Source: Proteus cibi | Lineage (GTDB): Bacteria; Pseudomonadota; Gammaproteobacteria; Enterobacterales; Enterobacteriaceae | Direction: 5' to 3' | Length of the DNA: 64,000 nt | Assembly (NCBI RefSeq): GCF_003144405.1 | Contig: NZ_PENW01000003.1 | Location: 1 to 64,000, forward strand | Part shown: piece by piece, positions 1 to 11,265 of the stretch | How the letters are laid out: every line of letters begins with the position of its first letter | Numbering within the stretch: the first letter of the stretch is position 1 | Translations under genes and position numbers: made by a program | Notes under the pieces: generated by a model | Databases searched by the model: none | What the model was told of the DNA's origin: nothing | Seen by the model: the letters and a program-made list of their open reading frames with translations, nothing else

Positions 1-34
1 CATTTAGTTTAAAATCAAGAGAATATTTAGCCAT
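1..34 (-). CDS. IS3-family transposase orfA, N-terminal 11 codons only
   Basis: The start codon is at 34-32 and the frame runs off the left edge as MAKYSLDFKLN. Products of this type are helix-turn-helix proteins that act with an orfB integrase made by programmed frameshifting. Only the first residues are visible. The likely ribosome-binding site (GGGGTG, about 7 bases upstream) lies inside the arm of the hairpin at 42-73. Confidence 0.65.
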   Translation of the reverse strand, partial: MAKYSLDFKLN

Positions 35-36
35 AG

Positions 37-73
37 AAAAACACCCCAAAGTTGGTGTCCAACTTTTGGGGTG
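37..73 (-). terminator. Hairpin plus T-run inside the IS leader
   Basis: On the minus strand CACCCCAAAAGTTGG and CCAACTTTGGGGTG form a long stem with a single bulge and an ACA loop, followed immediately by TTTTT and then the orfA start codon. It has the form of an intrinsic terminator facing transcription from phoU, and would also hide the orfA ribosome-binding site in read-through RNA. Confidence 0.6.
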
Positions 74-123
74 CAGTTCACATAAGCGTCGCTGTTTTGA
101 AGAAAAGAAAAAGAGAGATAAAT

Positions 124-858
124 TTATTTAGAGGTGTTGCTGTCGTCACTTTTTGTGAGCATTTTTTCTACTTGGTCGCCACCTAAGTGGCGGAAATCAT
201 GGCCTTTTACGTAATAGAAAATAAATTCACAAATGTTCTGGCAACGGTCGCCAATGCGTTCAATTGAGCGCGCACAAAATAGTGCAGTTAACACACTTGG
301 AATGGTGCGAGGATCTTCCATCATGTAAGTCATTAATTGACGAACAATACCCTCATATTCGTTGTCAATTTTGGCGTCTTCACGATAGATGCGTACGGCT
401 TCATCCAAGTCCATACGCGCAAATGCATCAAGAACATCATGAAGCATTTGTATGGCGTGTTGACCCAAAGATTCTAAACTTACGAGTAGCGGTTGATGCT
501 GGTGTGAAAACTTTTCAAGCGCCGTTTTACAGATTTTTTCAGCAACATCACCAATACGTTCTAGCTCAGCGATCGTTTTTGATATCGCCATAATTAAACG
601 TAAGTCACTCGCGGTTGGCTGGCGTTTAGCAATAATTCGCATACACGCATCATCAATGGCAACTTCCATCATATTGACGTTATGGTCACCTTGAATAACT
701 TCATTTGCCAATGCTTGGTCTTGGTTATGCATTGCCATAATCGCTTTTTTCAGTTGCTCTTCAACAAGCCCACCCATAACCATCAGCTCGGTACGGATAT
801 GCTCTAACTCAGCATTAAATTGACCAGAAATATGCTTGTTGTGATTTAAATTATCCAT
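124..858 (-). CDS. phoU: Phosphate signalling protein PhoU
   Basis: This is a cytoplasmic negative regulator of the Pho regulon. It links the Pst transporter to the PhoR sensor and damps PhoB activation when phosphate is plentiful. The 244 residues match the usual length (about 241) and form two repeated three-helix PhoU domains, with conserved stretches such as [13 protein letters not shown] in the first half and [16 protein letters not shown] in the second. It is the last gene of pstSCAB-phoU, 14 bases after pstB, and lies next to the insertion sequence at the window edge. Recognition is by sequence and operon context. Confidence 0.97.
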   Translation of the reverse strand: MDNLNHNKHISGQFNAELEHIRTELMVMGGLVEEQLKKAIMAMHNQDQALANEVIQGDHNVNMMEVAIDDACMRIIAKRQPTASDLRLIMAISKTIAELERIGDVAEKICKTALEKFSHQHQPLLVSLESLGQHAIQMLHDVLDAFARMDLDEAVRIYREDAKIDNEYEGIVRQLMTYMMEDPRTIPSVLTALFCARSIERIGDRCQNICEFIFYYVKGHDFRHLGGDQVEKMLTKSDDSNTSK

Positions 859-872
859 TGATTGCCTCGTTA

Positions 873-1649
<777 letters not shown>

Positions 1650-1678
1650 TCAACGTCTCTCTTGCTTAACTTTCTGCG

Positions 1679-2581
1679 TTAACCGTGTTTGCGTTTAGCA
1701 AACAGCACGCGCGCAATAATATTGATAAATAGAACACAGAGGGTGATAAGTAATACGCCAGCCCAAGCAAGCTCTTGCCATTGTGCAAAGGGACTCATGG
1801 CGAACTTAAAGATAGTGACAGGTAAGTTAGCTATCGGTTCGTTTAAGTCTGTGCTCCAGAATTGATTTGATAGTGAAGTAAATAACAGTGGTGCAGTTTC
1901 ACCCGCAATACGTGCAATCGCTAATAACACACCCGTGATAATGCCTGATACCGAGGCTTTTAAGGTGATTTTAGAGATCATTTTCCACTTTGGTGTTCCT
2001 AATGCGTAAGCAGCTTCGCGTAAGCTATCAGGGACTAACTTCAACATATTTTCAGTGGTACGAATAACGATAGGAATTTGCAGTAATGCTAATGCGATAA
2101 TCCCCGCCCATCCTGAAAAGTGCTGCATCTGTGCAACAACAATGGTGTAGACAAAGAGTCCAACAACGATTGATGGTGCTGACAGCAAAATATCGTTAAT
2201 AAAACGTGTTGTTTCAGCAAGCCATGAACGACGACCATATTCAGCAAGATAAATTCCGGCAAGAATACCTAACGGTGTACCAATCACGGTCGCCCATAAA
2301 ATCAGTAATCCACTACCGACAATGGCGTTTGCCAATCCACCACCATCAGTATTTGGTGGTGGTGTCATTTCAGTAAAAAGCGCAAGTGACATGCCATCAA
2401 AGCCTTTGGTGAACGTAGAGAATAGAATCCACGTTAACCAGAAAAGACCAAATGCCATCGTCGAAATCGATAAGAACAGTGCGATACGATTCTTTTGGCG
2501 ACGCCAAAGTTGGCGTTTATGACGTATACGTAATTCACTTTCAGTCTGAACTTGTAATGAAGAAGAGGATGTTTTAGACAT
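1679..2581 (-). CDS. pstA: Phosphate ABC transporter permease PstA
   Basis: PstA is an inner-membrane permease subunit that pairs with PstC to form the phosphate channel. It has about six hydrophobic segments and the cytoplasmic EAA-type loop [15 protein letters not shown] that contacts PstB. I chose the start at 2581 because AAGGAG lies nine bases upstream. This gives 300 residues, close to the E. coli protein (296), and leaves one base after the pstC stop codon. An upstream ATG at 2599 in the same frame would overlap pstC and has no better ribosome site. Confidence 0.96.
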   Translation of the reverse strand: MSKTSSSSLQVQTESELRIRHKRQLWRRQKNRIALFLSISTMAFGLFWLTWILFSTFTKGFDGMSLALFTEMTPPPNTDGGGLANAIVGSGLLILWATVIGTPLGILAGIYLAEYGRRSWLAETTRFINDILLSAPSIVVGLFVYTIVVAQMQHFSGWAGIIALALLQIPIVIRTTENMLKLVPDSLREAAYALGTPKWKMISKITLKASVSGIITGVLLAIARIAGETAPLLFTSLSNQFWSTDLNEPIANLPVTIFKFAMSPFAQWQELAWAGVLLITLCVLFINIIARVLFAKRKHG

Positions 2582-2582
2582 A

Positions 2583-3542
2583 TCAGCGCGCTCCTTCATT
2601 TTTTGATAAACGTAATGTCATAAACTTAGAAATCGCAAGGACGATAAAGGTGATGACAAACAGGATAAGCCCTAATTCCATTAATGCGGCAGTGTGTAAT
2701 CCTGTTTCTGCTTCAGCGAATTCGTTCGCTAATGCCGACGTGATACTGTTACCCGGCATAAACAGCGAGGCAGAGTCTAATTGGTAGGTATTACCGATGA
2801 TAAAGGTTACCGCCATGGTTTCACCTAAGGCACGTCCTAATCCCAACATAACACCACCGATAACGCCATTACGGGTATAAGGTAGAACGATATTCCAAAT
2901 CACTTCCCATGTTGTACAGCCAATACCGTAGGCAGATTCTTTCATCATGACGGGCGTCTGTTCAAACACATCACGCATGACAGAAGCGATATAAGGAATG
3001 ATCATGATAGCGAGGATAACGCCCGCAGCTAAGATACCGATACCAAAAGCAGGGCCAGAGAAAAGTTCGCCAACGATAGGAATGGAAGAAAGCACATTAC
3101 CAACCGGCTCTTGGAAATAGGTTGCAAAGAGTGGTGCGAAGACAAATAGTCCCCACATGCCATACACAATACTTGGAATCGCTGCGAGTAACTCAATCGC
3201 GATACCTAATGGGCGTTTTAACCAATTAGGGGCTAATTCAGTTAAGAAAAGCGCGATACCAAAACTGACAGGAACAGCAATTACCAGTGCGATGACGGAG
3301 GTAACAACGGTACCGTAGATAGGGACTAGTGCACCAAATTCCTGAGCAGGAGGGTCCCACTCTTTCGACCATAAGAATGAAAGGCCGAATTGTTGAATGC
3401 TTGGCCATGAGGCGAAAATCAGTGAAACAATGATACCTGTTAAAAGCAAAAGTGTAATCAACGCAGCTAGGCGAACCAGTGCGCTGAAAATAACGTCCCC
3501 TCGTTTACTAGGGGCCTTTATTACCGTTGTGTGCTCGGCCAT
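2583..3542 (-). CDS. pstC: Phosphate ABC transporter permease PstC
   Basis: PstC is the inner-membrane partner of PstA in the phosphate importer. The 319 residues match E. coli PstC. A short basic cytoplasmic N-terminus is followed by about six membrane spans, with the permease loop [21 protein letters not shown] and the motif [12 protein letters not shown] near the last third. It follows pstS after 77 bases that hold a strong hairpin, and is almost contiguous with pstA. Confidence 0.97.
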   Translation of the reverse strand: MAEHTTVIKAPSKRGDVIFSALVRLAALITLLLLTGIIVSLIFASWPSIQQFGLSFLWSKEWDPPAQEFGALVPIYGTVVTSVIALVIAVPVSFGIALFLTELAPNWLKRPLGIAIELLAAIPSIVYGMWGLFVFAPLFATYFQEPVGNVLSSIPIVGELFSGPAFGIGILAAGVILAIMIIPYIASVMRDVFEQTPVMMKESAYGIGCTTWEVIWNIVLPYTRNGVIGGVMLGLGRALGETMAVTFIIGNTYQLDSASLFMPGNSITSALANEFAEAETGLHTAALMELGLILFVITFIVLAISKFMTLRLSKNEGAR

Positions 3543-3562
3543 AAAGCCTCTTTTAATTTATT

Positions 3563-3583
3563 ACCCCCTGTTTAGCAGGGGGT
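3563..3583 (-). other. Hairpin between pstS and pstC
   Basis: ACCCCCTG and CAGGGGGT form an eight-pair perfect stem with a five-base loop, directly after pstS. On the minus strand it is followed by AATAAATTAAAAG, not a strict T-run, so it is more likely a 3' stabiliser or partial attenuator than a full terminator. That would give much more PstS than membrane subunits, the known stoichiometry of binding-protein transporters. Confidence 0.6.
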
Positions 3584-3619
3584 GAACGTTAACTTATCTC
3601 TTAATGATTGCCGGTTTTA

Positions 3620-4660
3620 TTAGTAAATCGGTTTACCATTACTGTCTTTAATACTTGTTTTCCATGCTGCACGAATTTGTTCTACAACTTCTACAGGTAA
3701 TACTGCGTAATCTAGATTTTTCGCTTCTTGATTACCTTTGTCGTATGCCCAGTTGAAGAAATTCAGCACCTCTTTACCTTTTTCTGCATTTTGCTGTTTC
3801 TGATGCACTAAGATAAAGGTGGTTGAAGTAATCGGCCATGCGTTTTCACCTTTCTGATTAGTCAGGTCTTGTGCAAAGCTTTTACTCCAATCAATTTTTC
3901 TTGCCGCCGCACTGAAACTGTCTGCTGTCGGAGCAATAACTTCGCCGTCAGCTGTAACTAATTTAGTATAAGCAAGATTGTTTTGTTTCGCGTAAGCATA
4001 TTCAACATAACCAATTGAACCTGGTACACGTTGAACGAATGCCGCGATACCATCATTCCCTTTTCCACCTAAGCCGGTCGGCCATTTAACGGTGGAACCT
4101 GCGCCTACTTCATCTTTCCATGCGCTATTAACTTTTGATAAGTAGCTCGTGAAAACGAAAGATGTTCCTGAACCATCAGCACGACGAATAACCGCGATAT
4201 TTTGGTCAGGTAATTTTATGCCTGGATTGAGTTTAGTGATGGCAGGATCGTTCCATTTTTGGATCTTGCCTAGATAGATATTACCGATAGTGTCGCCATC
4301 TAAGGTCAGTTCACCTGATTTGATACCAGGAATATTAACTGCCATAACAACGCCACCAATCACGGTAGGGAATTGGAATAAACCGTCAGCTTGTAATTTG
4401 TCGTCTGCTAATGGTGCATCAGAAGCACCAAAATCAACGGTATTTGCAATGATTTGTTTAACACCACCAGAGGAACCAATGCCTTGGTAGTTAATTTTGT
4501 TACCCGTTTCTTTCTGATAGGAATCTGCCCATTTAGCATAAACTGGGGCGGGGAACGTTGCGCCAGCACCAGTCAGCGAGGTCGTTGCCTGTGCAGAAAG
4601 AGCGGTCATTGAAAACGCAGCGGCAATGACACTAGTCAGGGTGGTACGCATCAGTTTCAT
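3620..4660 (-). CDS. pstS: Periplasmic phosphate-binding protein PstS
   Basis: PstS captures phosphate in the periplasm and delivers it to PstCA. The start at 4660 has a near-perfect AGGAGG site upstream and opens with a Sec signal peptide ([25 protein letters not shown]). The mature protein begins near [20 protein letters not shown], and the phosphate-binding loop [16 protein letters not shown] is conserved. It has 346 residues, as in E. coli. An in-frame start 15 codons upstream would put hydrophilic residues before the signal peptide and is unlikely. It is first in the operon and controlled by the PhoB boxes at 4732-4782. Confidence 0.98.
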   Translation of the reverse strand: MKLMRTTLTSVIAAAFSMTALSAQATTSLTGAGATFPAPVYAKWADSYQKETGNKINYQGIGSSGGVKQIIANTVDFGASDAPLADDKLQADGLFQFPTVIGGVVMAVNIPGIKSGELTLDGDTIGNIYLGKIQKWNDPAITKLNPGIKLPDQNIAVIRRADGSGTSFVFTSYLSKVNSAWKDEVGAGSTVKWPTGLGGKGNDGIAAFVQRVPGSIGYVEYAYAKQNNLAYTKLVTADGEVIAPTADSFSAAARKIDWSKSFAQDLTNQKGENAWPITSTTFILVHQKQQNAEKGKEVLNFFNWAYDKGNQEAKNLDYAVLPVEVVEQIRAAWKTSIKDSNGKPIY

Positions 4661-4726
4661 AATCCCTCCTGTGGGATAGGTAGAATAAATTTCGACATCT
4701 ATCAACTTCGGTTACGGTACGCACAG

Positions 4727-4782
4727 ACAATAGGTCAGTTTGATGACAATTAAATGTCTTAATTGTGACAGTTTTATGACAA
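4727..4782 (-). promoter_or_regulatory. pstS promoter with two tandem PhoB boxes
   Basis: On the minus strand, TTGTCAT-AAAA-CTGTCAC (4782-4765) and TTGTCAT-CAAA-CTGACCT (4749-4732) match the two-repeat PhoB box (CTGTCAT direct repeats spaced by four bases). They lie three helical turns apart. The downstream box abuts a TATTGT -10 element at 4732-4727, with no -35, which is the usual arrangement of PhoB-activated promoters. Confidence 0.88.
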
Positions 4783-4873
4783 AGCAGAAAAATGATGAAA
4801 TATTTATAGGGAGAGTGAAATTAGAATGGAAATAGCGTAATAAAAAGGACTTCAATATTTGAAATAGAGAGGA

Positions 4874-6214
4874 CTAATCATCCTCATCTTCGCGCTCTTT
4901 TAATGGGAAGTTAGCACGAATTAATAATCCACCTTTAACGCTATCATCAAGTTCAACATAACCACCATGAGCATCCATAATACGGCGAATAATGGATAAT
5001 CCTAAACCCGCCCCTGTTGAGCTACGAGCTTGCTCACCTTGAACAAAAGGTTGGAAAAGACGTTGTCTATCTTCTTGTGGAATACCAGGACCATCATCTT
5101 CAACTTGGAACCAAGCATATTCTTCATTTTTTCCACTTGAAACGCTTATCCAGCCATTGCCATAGCGAGTAGCATTCACCACCATATTGGCAAGTGCTCG
5201 TTTTACAGCAATAGGGTTAGCTGTGATATTAATGGGTTCAGGATGAAGATGTTCTTCACTAATTTTTCCTGAATTAGATTCAGCGGAAATGACTTCTTGT
5301 AATAGATTATTCATATCACACAGTTCTAAAGACATCTCTTTACCTGTGCGCATATAGTCTAAAAATTGCCCAATAATGGCATCACAATCTTCGATATCTT
5401 TATTGATAGAGTCTGCGAGGTAGCTATCTTCGGGACTCATCATTTCAGTTGCCAAACGAATTCGAGTTAGTGGTGTACGTAGATCATGACTAACACCTGC
5501 CATAACCAGCGTTCTATCATTATCTAATGAGCGAATGCCTGAGGACATCTGGTTAAAGGCACGAATAATTGAGCGCATTTCAGAAGAGCCAGATTCAGGA
5601 ATCGGTGGAGGAATAACGCCTTTTCCGATGCGGCGTGCTGCATATTCTACTTCATTGAGTGGGCGATTTTGAAAACGGCTATAAAGCCAGAAAAAAGCGA
5701 CAACAATAATAATAAAAATAATCGCTTGTCGATAAACAGGCAGTAAGAAGTTTTGCCCTAATTCAGTCAGTGGTACGCGGATCCAAAGAGAAGGGGAAAT
5801 ATGTGTATTGACCCATAAAACTGGATATTCCAGCGTATTCTCGATCCAAATTTCGGTTTTTCCCCCAAGATACTCAGTCATTTGTTCACTTAATGCATCA
5901 TCTATTTTTGCCCAATAGAGCCCTTCCTCAAGTGCCACGTCTCTATCAAAGAAAGAGATACCCAATTCGTTATAGATTTTATTGCGTAAAGCAGGGGAAA
6001 TTTTTAGCGGAGTGCCATCGACGAGGATCAATTCTTCAGGCATCAATGTGCGTATTTCATATGCTAATACTTTATTAAATTGCTGAAGGCTTGGCCCAAC
6101 AATAAGGTGCTGCACAACGATATAACTGGCTATCAAGCTAAAAAAAAGTAGCGAGATAACCAGAAATAACGAGCGTGTCAGTTTATTGTGAGGGGAAAGC
6201 CTCAGTCTTCTCAT
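4874..6214 (-). CDS. envZ: Osmosensing histidine kinase EnvZ
   Basis: EnvZ is an inner-membrane sensor kinase/phosphatase that controls OmpR in response to osmolarity and pH. It has two membrane spans (about residues 13-36 and 160-178) flanking a periplasmic domain, then HAMP, the dimerisation/phosphotransfer helix with His243 in [11 protein letters not shown], and a HATPase with the N box ([10 protein letters not shown]) and G boxes ([15 protein letters not shown]). The 446 residues match the family (E. coli 450). The gene overlaps ompR by four bases (ATGA), so the two are translationally coupled. Confidence 0.97.
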   Translation of the reverse strand: MRRLRLSPHNKLTRSLFLVISLLFFSLIASYIVVQHLIVGPSLQQFNKVLAYEIRTLMPEELILVDGTPLKISPALRNKIYNELGISFFDRDVALEEGLYWAKIDDALSEQMTEYLGGKTEIWIENTLEYPVLWVNTHISPSLWIRVPLTELGQNFLLPVYRQAIIFIIIVVAFFWLYSRFQNRPLNEVEYAARRIGKGVIPPPIPESGSSEMRSIIRAFNQMSSGIRSLDNDRTLVMAGVSHDLRTPLTRIRLATEMMSPEDSYLADSINKDIEDCDAIIGQFLDYMRTGKEMSLELCDMNNLLQEVISAESNSGKISEEHLHPEPINITANPIAVKRALANMVVNATRYGNGWISVSSGKNEEYAWFQVEDDGPGIPQEDRQRLFQPFVQGEQARSSTGAGLGLSIIRRIMDAHGGYVELDDSVKGGLLIRANFPLKEREDEDD

Positions 6215-6933
6215 TGAACGCTGGTTCCATCAGGAACAAAGACGTAACCAAGTCCCCAAACTGTTTGAATGTAACGAGGATGCGTTGGATCTTCTTCAAT
6301 CATGCGGCGTAAACGGGAAATTTGAACGTCAATTGAGCGCTCCATTGCACTGTATTCGCGGCCACGAGCAAGGCTCATTAACTTATCACGAGAAAGCGGT
6401 TCACGAGGGTGTGATACCAATACTTTCAATACCGCAAATTCACCACTTGTCAGAGGCATATGCTCTTCTTCGTGGAACATTTCACGCGTACCAAGGTTTA
6501 ACTTGAACTTACCAAAAGAGATAATGGCGTTATCTTGTGATGGTGCACCAGGGAGTTCATTCGCTTGGCGACGAAGAACGGCGCGAATGCGTGCCAGTAA
6601 TTCTCTTGGGTTGAACGGTTTTGAGATGTAATCATCAGCGCCAATTTCAAGCCCTACAATTCTATCAACCTCTTCTCCCTTTGCAGTAACCATAATAATA
6701 GGAATAGGGTTATTTTGGCTTCTTAAGCGACGGCAAATAGATAAGCCATCTTCACCTGGAAGCATTAAATCGAGCACAATAAGGTGGATAGATTCACGCG
6801 TGAGCAGACGATCCATTTGATCAGCGTTTGCAGCAGTACGGATTTGAAAACCCTGCTCTGTCAAATAGCGCTCGAGTAGTGAACGTAGACGTAAATCATC
6901 ATCCACGATTAGCACTTTATAACTTTCTTGCAT
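6211..6933 (-). CDS. ompR: Response regulator OmpR
   Basis: OmpR is the DNA-binding response regulator paired with EnvZ and controls porin and other osmoregulated genes. The receiver domain has Asp11/Asp12, the phosphoacceptor Asp55 ([10 protein letters not shown]) and Lys105. The C-terminal winged-helix domain contains [21 protein letters not shown]. With 240 residues it is nearly identical in length to the E. coli protein (239). It is first in the ompR-envZ operon and divergent from no close neighbour; greB follows on the same strand side further upstream. Confidence 0.98.
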   Translation of the reverse strand: MQESYKVLIVDDDLRLRSLLERYLTEQGFQIRTAANADQMDRLLTRESIHLIVLDLMLPGEDGLSICRRLRSQNNPIPIIMVTAKGEEVDRIVGLEIGADDYISKPFNPRELLARIRAVLRRQANELPGAPSQDNAIISFGKFKLNLGTREMFHEEEHMPLTSGEFAVLKVLVSHPREPLSRDKLMSLARGREYSAMERSIDVQISRLRRMIEEDPTHPRYIQTVWGLGYVFVPDGTSVQ

Positions 6934-7082
6934 TTTTTAAGCTCCCGGAGTGCAAATGCTTTTGTTAGCGAATTCTATCATTGATAAGAATATTAAACCA
7001 AAACCAAAGAATAAATGTTAATAATTTATAGATAAAACTTGTTCCTTGGTGAGAATAAAGAGAATAAATCTATTTATTTGTC

Positions 7083-7562
7083 TTATTCCGAATGATACTT
7101 GATAGATAATACGCAGTAATTAACTTCACCACCTGGTGTTTGCACACTAATTTCATCATCAACTTGCTTACCAATAAGCGCCCTGGCAACAGGGGAGTCA
7201 ATAGAAATCCACTGCTTTGCTGGATCAAATTCATCGGGACCCACAAGTCTAAAGGTTTTCACATTTTCGTCATCATCTTCAAGCGTGACCCAAGCACCAA
7301 AATAGACTTTTCCCTCTTGGCGAGGATCTGGATCAACGATTTTTAGTTCATCGAGACGTTTTGATAAAAAACGAACACGTCTATCAATTTCGCGTAATCG
7401 CTTCTTTCCATAAATATATTCAGCATTTTCTGAACGGTCACCTTGTGCTGCTGCTTCTGAAACCGATTGTGTGACACGCGGGCGCTCTTCTTTCCAAAGA
7501 TATTTTAGCTCTTTGTCTAAAGCATACCAGCCATCACGAGTAATATAGTTACTTTTTGCCAT
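7083..7562 (-). CDS. greB: Transcript cleavage factor GreB
   Basis: GreB enters the RNA polymerase secondary channel and stimulates cleavage of backtracked RNA. An N-terminal coiled coil carries the acidic tip (DRSENAEYIYGKKRLREIDRR, near residues 42-62), followed by an FKBP-like C-terminal domain. The 159 residues and the basic coiled coil fit GreB rather than GreA. It is divergent from tex across 182 bases, the same neighbourhood as in E. coli. No strong Shine-Dalgarno sequence is seen before the ATG. Confidence 0.95.
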   Translation of the reverse strand: MAKSNYITRDGWYALDKELKYLWKEERPRVTQSVSEAAAQGDRSENAEYIYGKKRLREIDRRVRFLSKRLDELKIVDPDPRQEGKVYFGAWVTLEDDDENVKTFRLVGPDEFDPAKQWISIDSPVARALIGKQVDDEISVQTPGGEVNYCVLSIKYHSE

Positions 7563-7744
7563 TACAAATAAAAACTATCATCAACATTGAATTTCATAAA
7601 GGTACTATAGCGTGAATGTTAAAATAATCTGTTAATTTCCTCATAATTGTCGAGCTGGATAGGAAATTTGCCAAATTTTTTTAGTGTTCTGCGTGTATAA
7701 TAGCCATCTTTTTTTAACTATTCCTCTCGGTAGGTAAATATTTT

Positions 7745-10084
7745 ATGAATGAATCATTAAGCCGAATTATTGCAGATGAGCTCTCAGTTAAGCCCCAGCA
7801 AGTCCTTTCGGCTATAACGTTACTGGATGAAGGGAATACGGTGCCATTTGTTGCCCGTTATCGTAAAGAGGTCACCGGCGGATTAGATGATACGCAATTA
7901 CGTCAATTAGAAATTCGCCTCAGTTATCTACGGGAACTCAACGATCGCCGCCAAACAATTTTAAAATCAATTGAAGAGCAAGGAAAACTGACGCCAGAAT
8001 TGCGCTCTTCAATTAATGAAACGCAAAGTAAAACAGAGCTTGAAGATCTCTATCTTCCCTATAAGCCTAAACGTCGTACTCGTGGTCAGATTGCGATTGA
8101 AAATGGATTAGAACCCTTAGCAGATTTACTGTGGAATGAACCACAAAATAATCCGGAAGAGGCAGCAACTGCTTATATCAACACAGAAAAAGGGGTTGAT
8201 GATACGAAAGCTGCTTTAGATGGTGCGCGTTATATTTTAATGGAGCGTTTTTCAGAAGATGCCGGATTATTGGCGAAAGTTCGTCAATATCTATGGAAAA
8301 ATGCACACCTTGTTGCCAAAGTGATTGAAGGTAAAGAAGCGGAAGGGGCGAAGTTTAGTGATTATTTTGATCACCATGAGCCTATCTCTAATGTGCCTTC
8401 CCACCGCGCATTAGCGATGTTTCGCGGTCGAAATGAAGGGATACTTCAATTATCGCTTAATCCAGATCCGCAATTTGAAGAAGCCCCTAAAGAGAGTTAC
8501 GGTGAACAACTGGTTACGGAGCATTTAGGGTTACGTTTAAATAATCAACCAGCAGATAGTTGGCGTAAAGCTGTTGTAAGTTGGACTTGGCGCATAAAAG
8601 TTTTAATGCATATTGAAACAGAACTGATGAGCCAATTACGCGAAAAAGCGGAAGAAGAAGCGATTAATGTTTTTGCTCGTAACCTTAATGATCTCTTGAT
8701 GGCAGCTCCTGCGGGCATGCGAGCCACAATGGGGCTTGATCCTGGTTTACGTACGGGGGTTAAAGTTGCGGTTGTTGATAGCACAGGTAAATTAATCGCC
8801 ACAGATACTATTTATCCACATACAGGACAAGCGGATAAAGCGGCAGCAAGTGTCGCGGCGTTATGTATCAAGCATAATGTTGAGTTAGTCGCGATTGGTA
8901 ATGGTACGGCTTCTCGTGAAACAGAACGCTTCTTTGCTGAAACAGTAAAACGCTATCCAGAAGTAAAAGCGCAAAAAGTGATTGTGAGCGAAGCGGGTGC
9001 ATCGGTGTATTCAGCGTCAGAGCTTGCAGCTAATGAATTCCCTGATTTAGATGTTTCTATCCGTGGTGCCGTTTCTATCGCGCGTCGCTTACAAGATCCT
9101 CTGGCTGAACTTGTAAAAATTGATCCTAAATCAATTGGTGTGGGTCAATATCAGCACGATGTTAGCCAAACATTATTAGCGAGAAAACTGGATACTGTCG
9201 TTGAAGACTGTGTGAATGGCGTTGGTGTTGATTTAAATACAGCATCAGTACCGTTATTAACGCGTGTTGCAGGGCTTAGCCAATCTATTGCGCAAAATAT
9301 TATTAGCTGGCGCGATGAAAACGGTCGTTTTGTTGATAGAAAACAGTTACTCAAAGTAGCGCGTTTAGGGCCAAAAGCGTTTGAACAATGTGCCGGTTTC
9401 TTACGTATTCGAGGGGGTAAAAACCCGCTTGATGCCTCAACAGTTCACCCTGAAGCATACCCTATTGTTGAAAATATCCTGCAATCTACCCATCAAAAAA
9501 TTGATGATTTAATGGGGAATAGCACTTTAATTTCACAAGTCGATGCAAGAGCCTTTATTACGGAGCAGTTTGGTCTACCAACGATTAATGACATCTTAAA
9601 AGAGTTAGCTAAACCGGGACGTGACCCACGTCCCGAGTTTAAAACGGCGACGTTTGCTGAAGGTGTCGAAACGATGAATGATTTAGTCAGTGGCATGATC
9701 CTTGAAGGAACCGTGACTAACGTAACTAACTTCGGTGCCTTTGTGGATATTGGTGTACACCAAGATGGTTTAGTCCATATCTCTTCTTTAGCCGATCGAT
9801 TTATTGAAGATCCTCATACTGTGGTGAAAACCGGAGATATTGTTAAAGTTAAAGTTCTTGAGGTTGATTTAGCTCGTAAACGTATTGCACTGACTATGCG
9901 TTTAGACGAAGTCGCGGGAGATAGTGATAAAAAACCATCATCATCAAATAACACGAATTCTGGTAGAAATAACAAAGGGCAAAAACCCGCACGTAATAAC
10001 CGTCAGCCAATGAATAATGGTAACAATGCAGGAAATAGTGCAATGGGGGATGCTTTAGCTGCCGCGTTTGGGAAAAAACGCTAA
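7745..10084 (+). CDS. tex: Tex family RNA-binding transcription accessory protein
   Basis: This is a conserved cytoplasmic nucleic-acid-binding protein (YhgF in E. coli, 773 residues; 779 here), related to eukaryotic Spt6. In order it has an N-terminal helical domain, a YqgF/RNase H-like fold beginning near residue 329 ([17 protein letters not shown]), helix-hairpin-helix repeats around 500-560 ([32 protein letters not shown]), and an S1 RNA-binding domain at about 647-720 ([16 protein letters not shown]). The Asn/Gly-rich tail is low complexity. E. coli has feoABC after this gene; here a lipoprotein operon follows. Confidence 0.96.
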   Translation: MNESLSRIIADELSVKPQQVLSAITLLDEGNTVPFVARYRKEVTGGLDDTQLRQLEIRLSYLRELNDRRQTILKSIEEQGKLTPELRSSINETQSKTELEDLYLPYKPKRRTRGQIAIENGLEPLADLLWNEPQNNPEEAATAYINTEKGVDDTKAALDGARYILMERFSEDAGLLAKVRQYLWKNAHLVAKVIEGKEAEGAKFSDYFDHHEPISNVPSHRALAMFRGRNEGILQLSLNPDPQFEEAPKESYGEQLVTEHLGLRLNNQPADSWRKAVVSWTWRIKVLMHIETELMSQLREKAEEEAINVFARNLNDLLMAAPAGMRATMGLDPGLRTGVKVAVVDSTGKLIATDTIYPHTGQADKAAASVAALCIKHNVELVAIGNGTASRETERFFAETVKRYPEVKAQKVIVSEAGASVYSASELAANEFPDLDVSIRGAVSIARRLQDPLAELVKIDPKSIGVGQYQHDVSQTLLARKLDTVVEDCVNGVGVDLNTASVPLLTRVAGLSQSIAQNIISWRDENGRFVDRKQLLKVARLGPKAFEQCAGFLRIRGGKNPLDASTVHPEAYPIVENILQSTHQKIDDLMGNSTLISQVDARAFITEQFGLPTINDILKELAKPGRDPRPEFKTATFAEGVETMNDLVSGMILEGTVTNVTNFGAFVDIGVHQDGLVHISSLADRFIEDPHTVVKTGDIVKVKVLEVDLARKRIALTMRLDEVAGDSDKKPSSSNNTNSGRNNKGQKPARNNRQPMNNGNNAGNSAMGDALAAAFGKKR

Positions 10085-10135
10085 TAGCGCATTTATTACT
10101 GTCGTATAAGTCGTTAAAAACAACGAAAATAGTGC

Positions 10136-10173
10136 ACGTGATATAACCAATATTGGTTATATCACGTTTTTTT
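10136..10173 (+). terminator. Terminator of tex (perfect 32-base palindrome)
   Basis: ACGTGATATAACCAAT and its exact complement ATTGGTTATATCACGT are joined without a spacer and followed by a run of seven T. This is a strong intrinsic terminator 50 bases after the tex stop codon. Confidence 0.85.
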
Positions 10174-10567
10174 AATGACACCTTATTTAGGTGTTTTCTT
10201 TAAATAAAGATATTTATAAGAATTAATTAAATAGCCAAATAATATAAATTTACATTCATTTTTTTATAGGTTTAATTTTAAGCTGACTTAAGGGATATTG
10301 AAGAAATAATAGATAAATCATTCTCTGTTTTATCTCTATATTTATTTGTTATTCTGTTTATCATCGATCTACTATTCTCCCTTTCGCTGATTGCCTTTAT
10401 ATTATCAAATAAGAGTTGATGGTCTTTTATCCTTATTATTATTGAGGTTTTTAACGGCGACTCTCACGAGCTAAAACTGAAAAGTATTATTTCTGTTTAT
10501 ATCAACTCTACTTCAATTAATAGAATGAATATCCATGGGTTTATTTCACCTTTATTAGGTTATTAAT
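10174..10567. other. AT-rich intergenic region before the lipoprotein operon
   Basis: This stretch of about 390 bases has no credible reading frame or RNA gene. It presumably carries the promoter of the operon at 10568, but I cannot name an operator in it. Confidence 0.5.
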
Positions 10568-11242
10568 ATGAATTTAAACAAATTATCGTTTGGTTTGATT
10601 ATGATTTCTGCTTCCCTACTCACAGGGTGTGCATCAGAATCTTCACGCTCTTTAGAAGTCGCTAAAGTGGCAACCTATAACACAACGTATACAGGTGCTA
10701 AAAGCGCAATTTCTATTGGTAAGTTTGATAACCGTTCTAGTTATATGAATGGAATATTCTCTGATGGCGTTGATAGATTAGGAAATCAATCTAAAACTAT
10801 TTTAATGACGCATTTACAACAAACAGGGCGTTTTAATGTATTAGATAGAGCTAATTTATCTGAATTAAAAGAAGAAGCTGGCATTAAAGGGCAAAATCAA
10901 CAATTGAAAGGCGCTACTTATGTGATCACTGGCGATGTGACAGAATTTGGTCGTAAAGAGGTCGGTGATCGTCAATTATTCGGTATTTTAGGTCGCGGTA
11001 AAACACAAGTTGCTTACGCAAAAGTGAATTTAAACGTTGTGAATGTGAATACATCAGAAGTGGTGTTCTCATCTCAAGGTGCAGGTGAATATGAGCTTTC
11101 TAACCGTGAAATTATTGGGTTTGGTGGAACAGCAAGTTATGACTCAACACTTAACGGTAAAGTGCTTGATTTAGCGATCCGTGAAGCGGTTAATAACTTA
11201 GTTGCGGGTATTGAGAGTAATGCTTGGCAGCCTTCAAAATAA
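10568..11242 (+). CDS. CsgG/HfaB-family outer-membrane lipoprotein
   Basis: The signal peptide ends in the lipobox LLTGC (Cys21, then Ala), which predicts lipidation and outer-membrane sorting. The rest resembles the CsgG family: ISIGKFDNRSSYMNGIFSDGVDRLGNQSKTILMTHLQQTGRFNVLDRANL, followed by ITGDVTEFGRK and a C-terminal REAVNNLVAGI. It is 224 residues, shorter than E. coli CsgG (277), and no curli genes are adjacent, so it is unlikely to be the curli pore itself. It is first of three consecutive lipoprotein genes, with a gap of 23 bases to the second. Function is unknown; a TolB-like periplasmic or pore-like role is possible. Confidence 0.82.
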   Translation: MNLNKLSFGLIMISASLLTGCASESSRSLEVAKVATYNTTYTGAKSAISIGKFDNRSSYMNGIFSDGVDRLGNQSKTILMTHLQQTGRFNVLDRANLSELKEEAGIKGQNQQLKGATYVITGDVTEFGRKEVGDRQLFGILGRGKTQVAYAKVNLNVVNVNTSEVVFSSQGAGEYELSNREIIGFGGTASYDSTLNGKVLDLAIREAVNNLVAGIESNAWQPSK

Positions 11243-11265
11243 TACGCGTTTATAAGGATATAACG

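Larger units (their letters stand above)
1..80 (-). mobile_element. End of an IS3-family (IS150-group-like) insertion sequence, cut by the window edge
   Basis: Read on the minus strand from position 80, the sequence begins TGAACTGCACCCCAAAAGTT, resembling IS150-group terminal repeats that start with TG. A start codon follows at 34-32 and opens the frame MAKYSLDFKLN, typical of the first transposase frame (orfA) of this group. The element end at 80 lies 44 bases beyond the phoU stop codon, so the IS inserted just downstream of the pst-phoU operon and reads in the same direction. The far end and the target duplication are outside the window, so completeness cannot be judged. Family assignment rests on recognition of the end and the first residues. 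Confidence 0.75.

Noticed and set aside
264..593. 109-codon frame inside phoU on the plus strand
   Set aside because: Antisense shadow of phoU; no ribosome site and no family match.
10568..11242. Curli secretion pore CsgG
   Set aside because: Shorter than CsgG and not accompanied by other csg genes; kept as a CsgG/HfaB-family lipoprotein.
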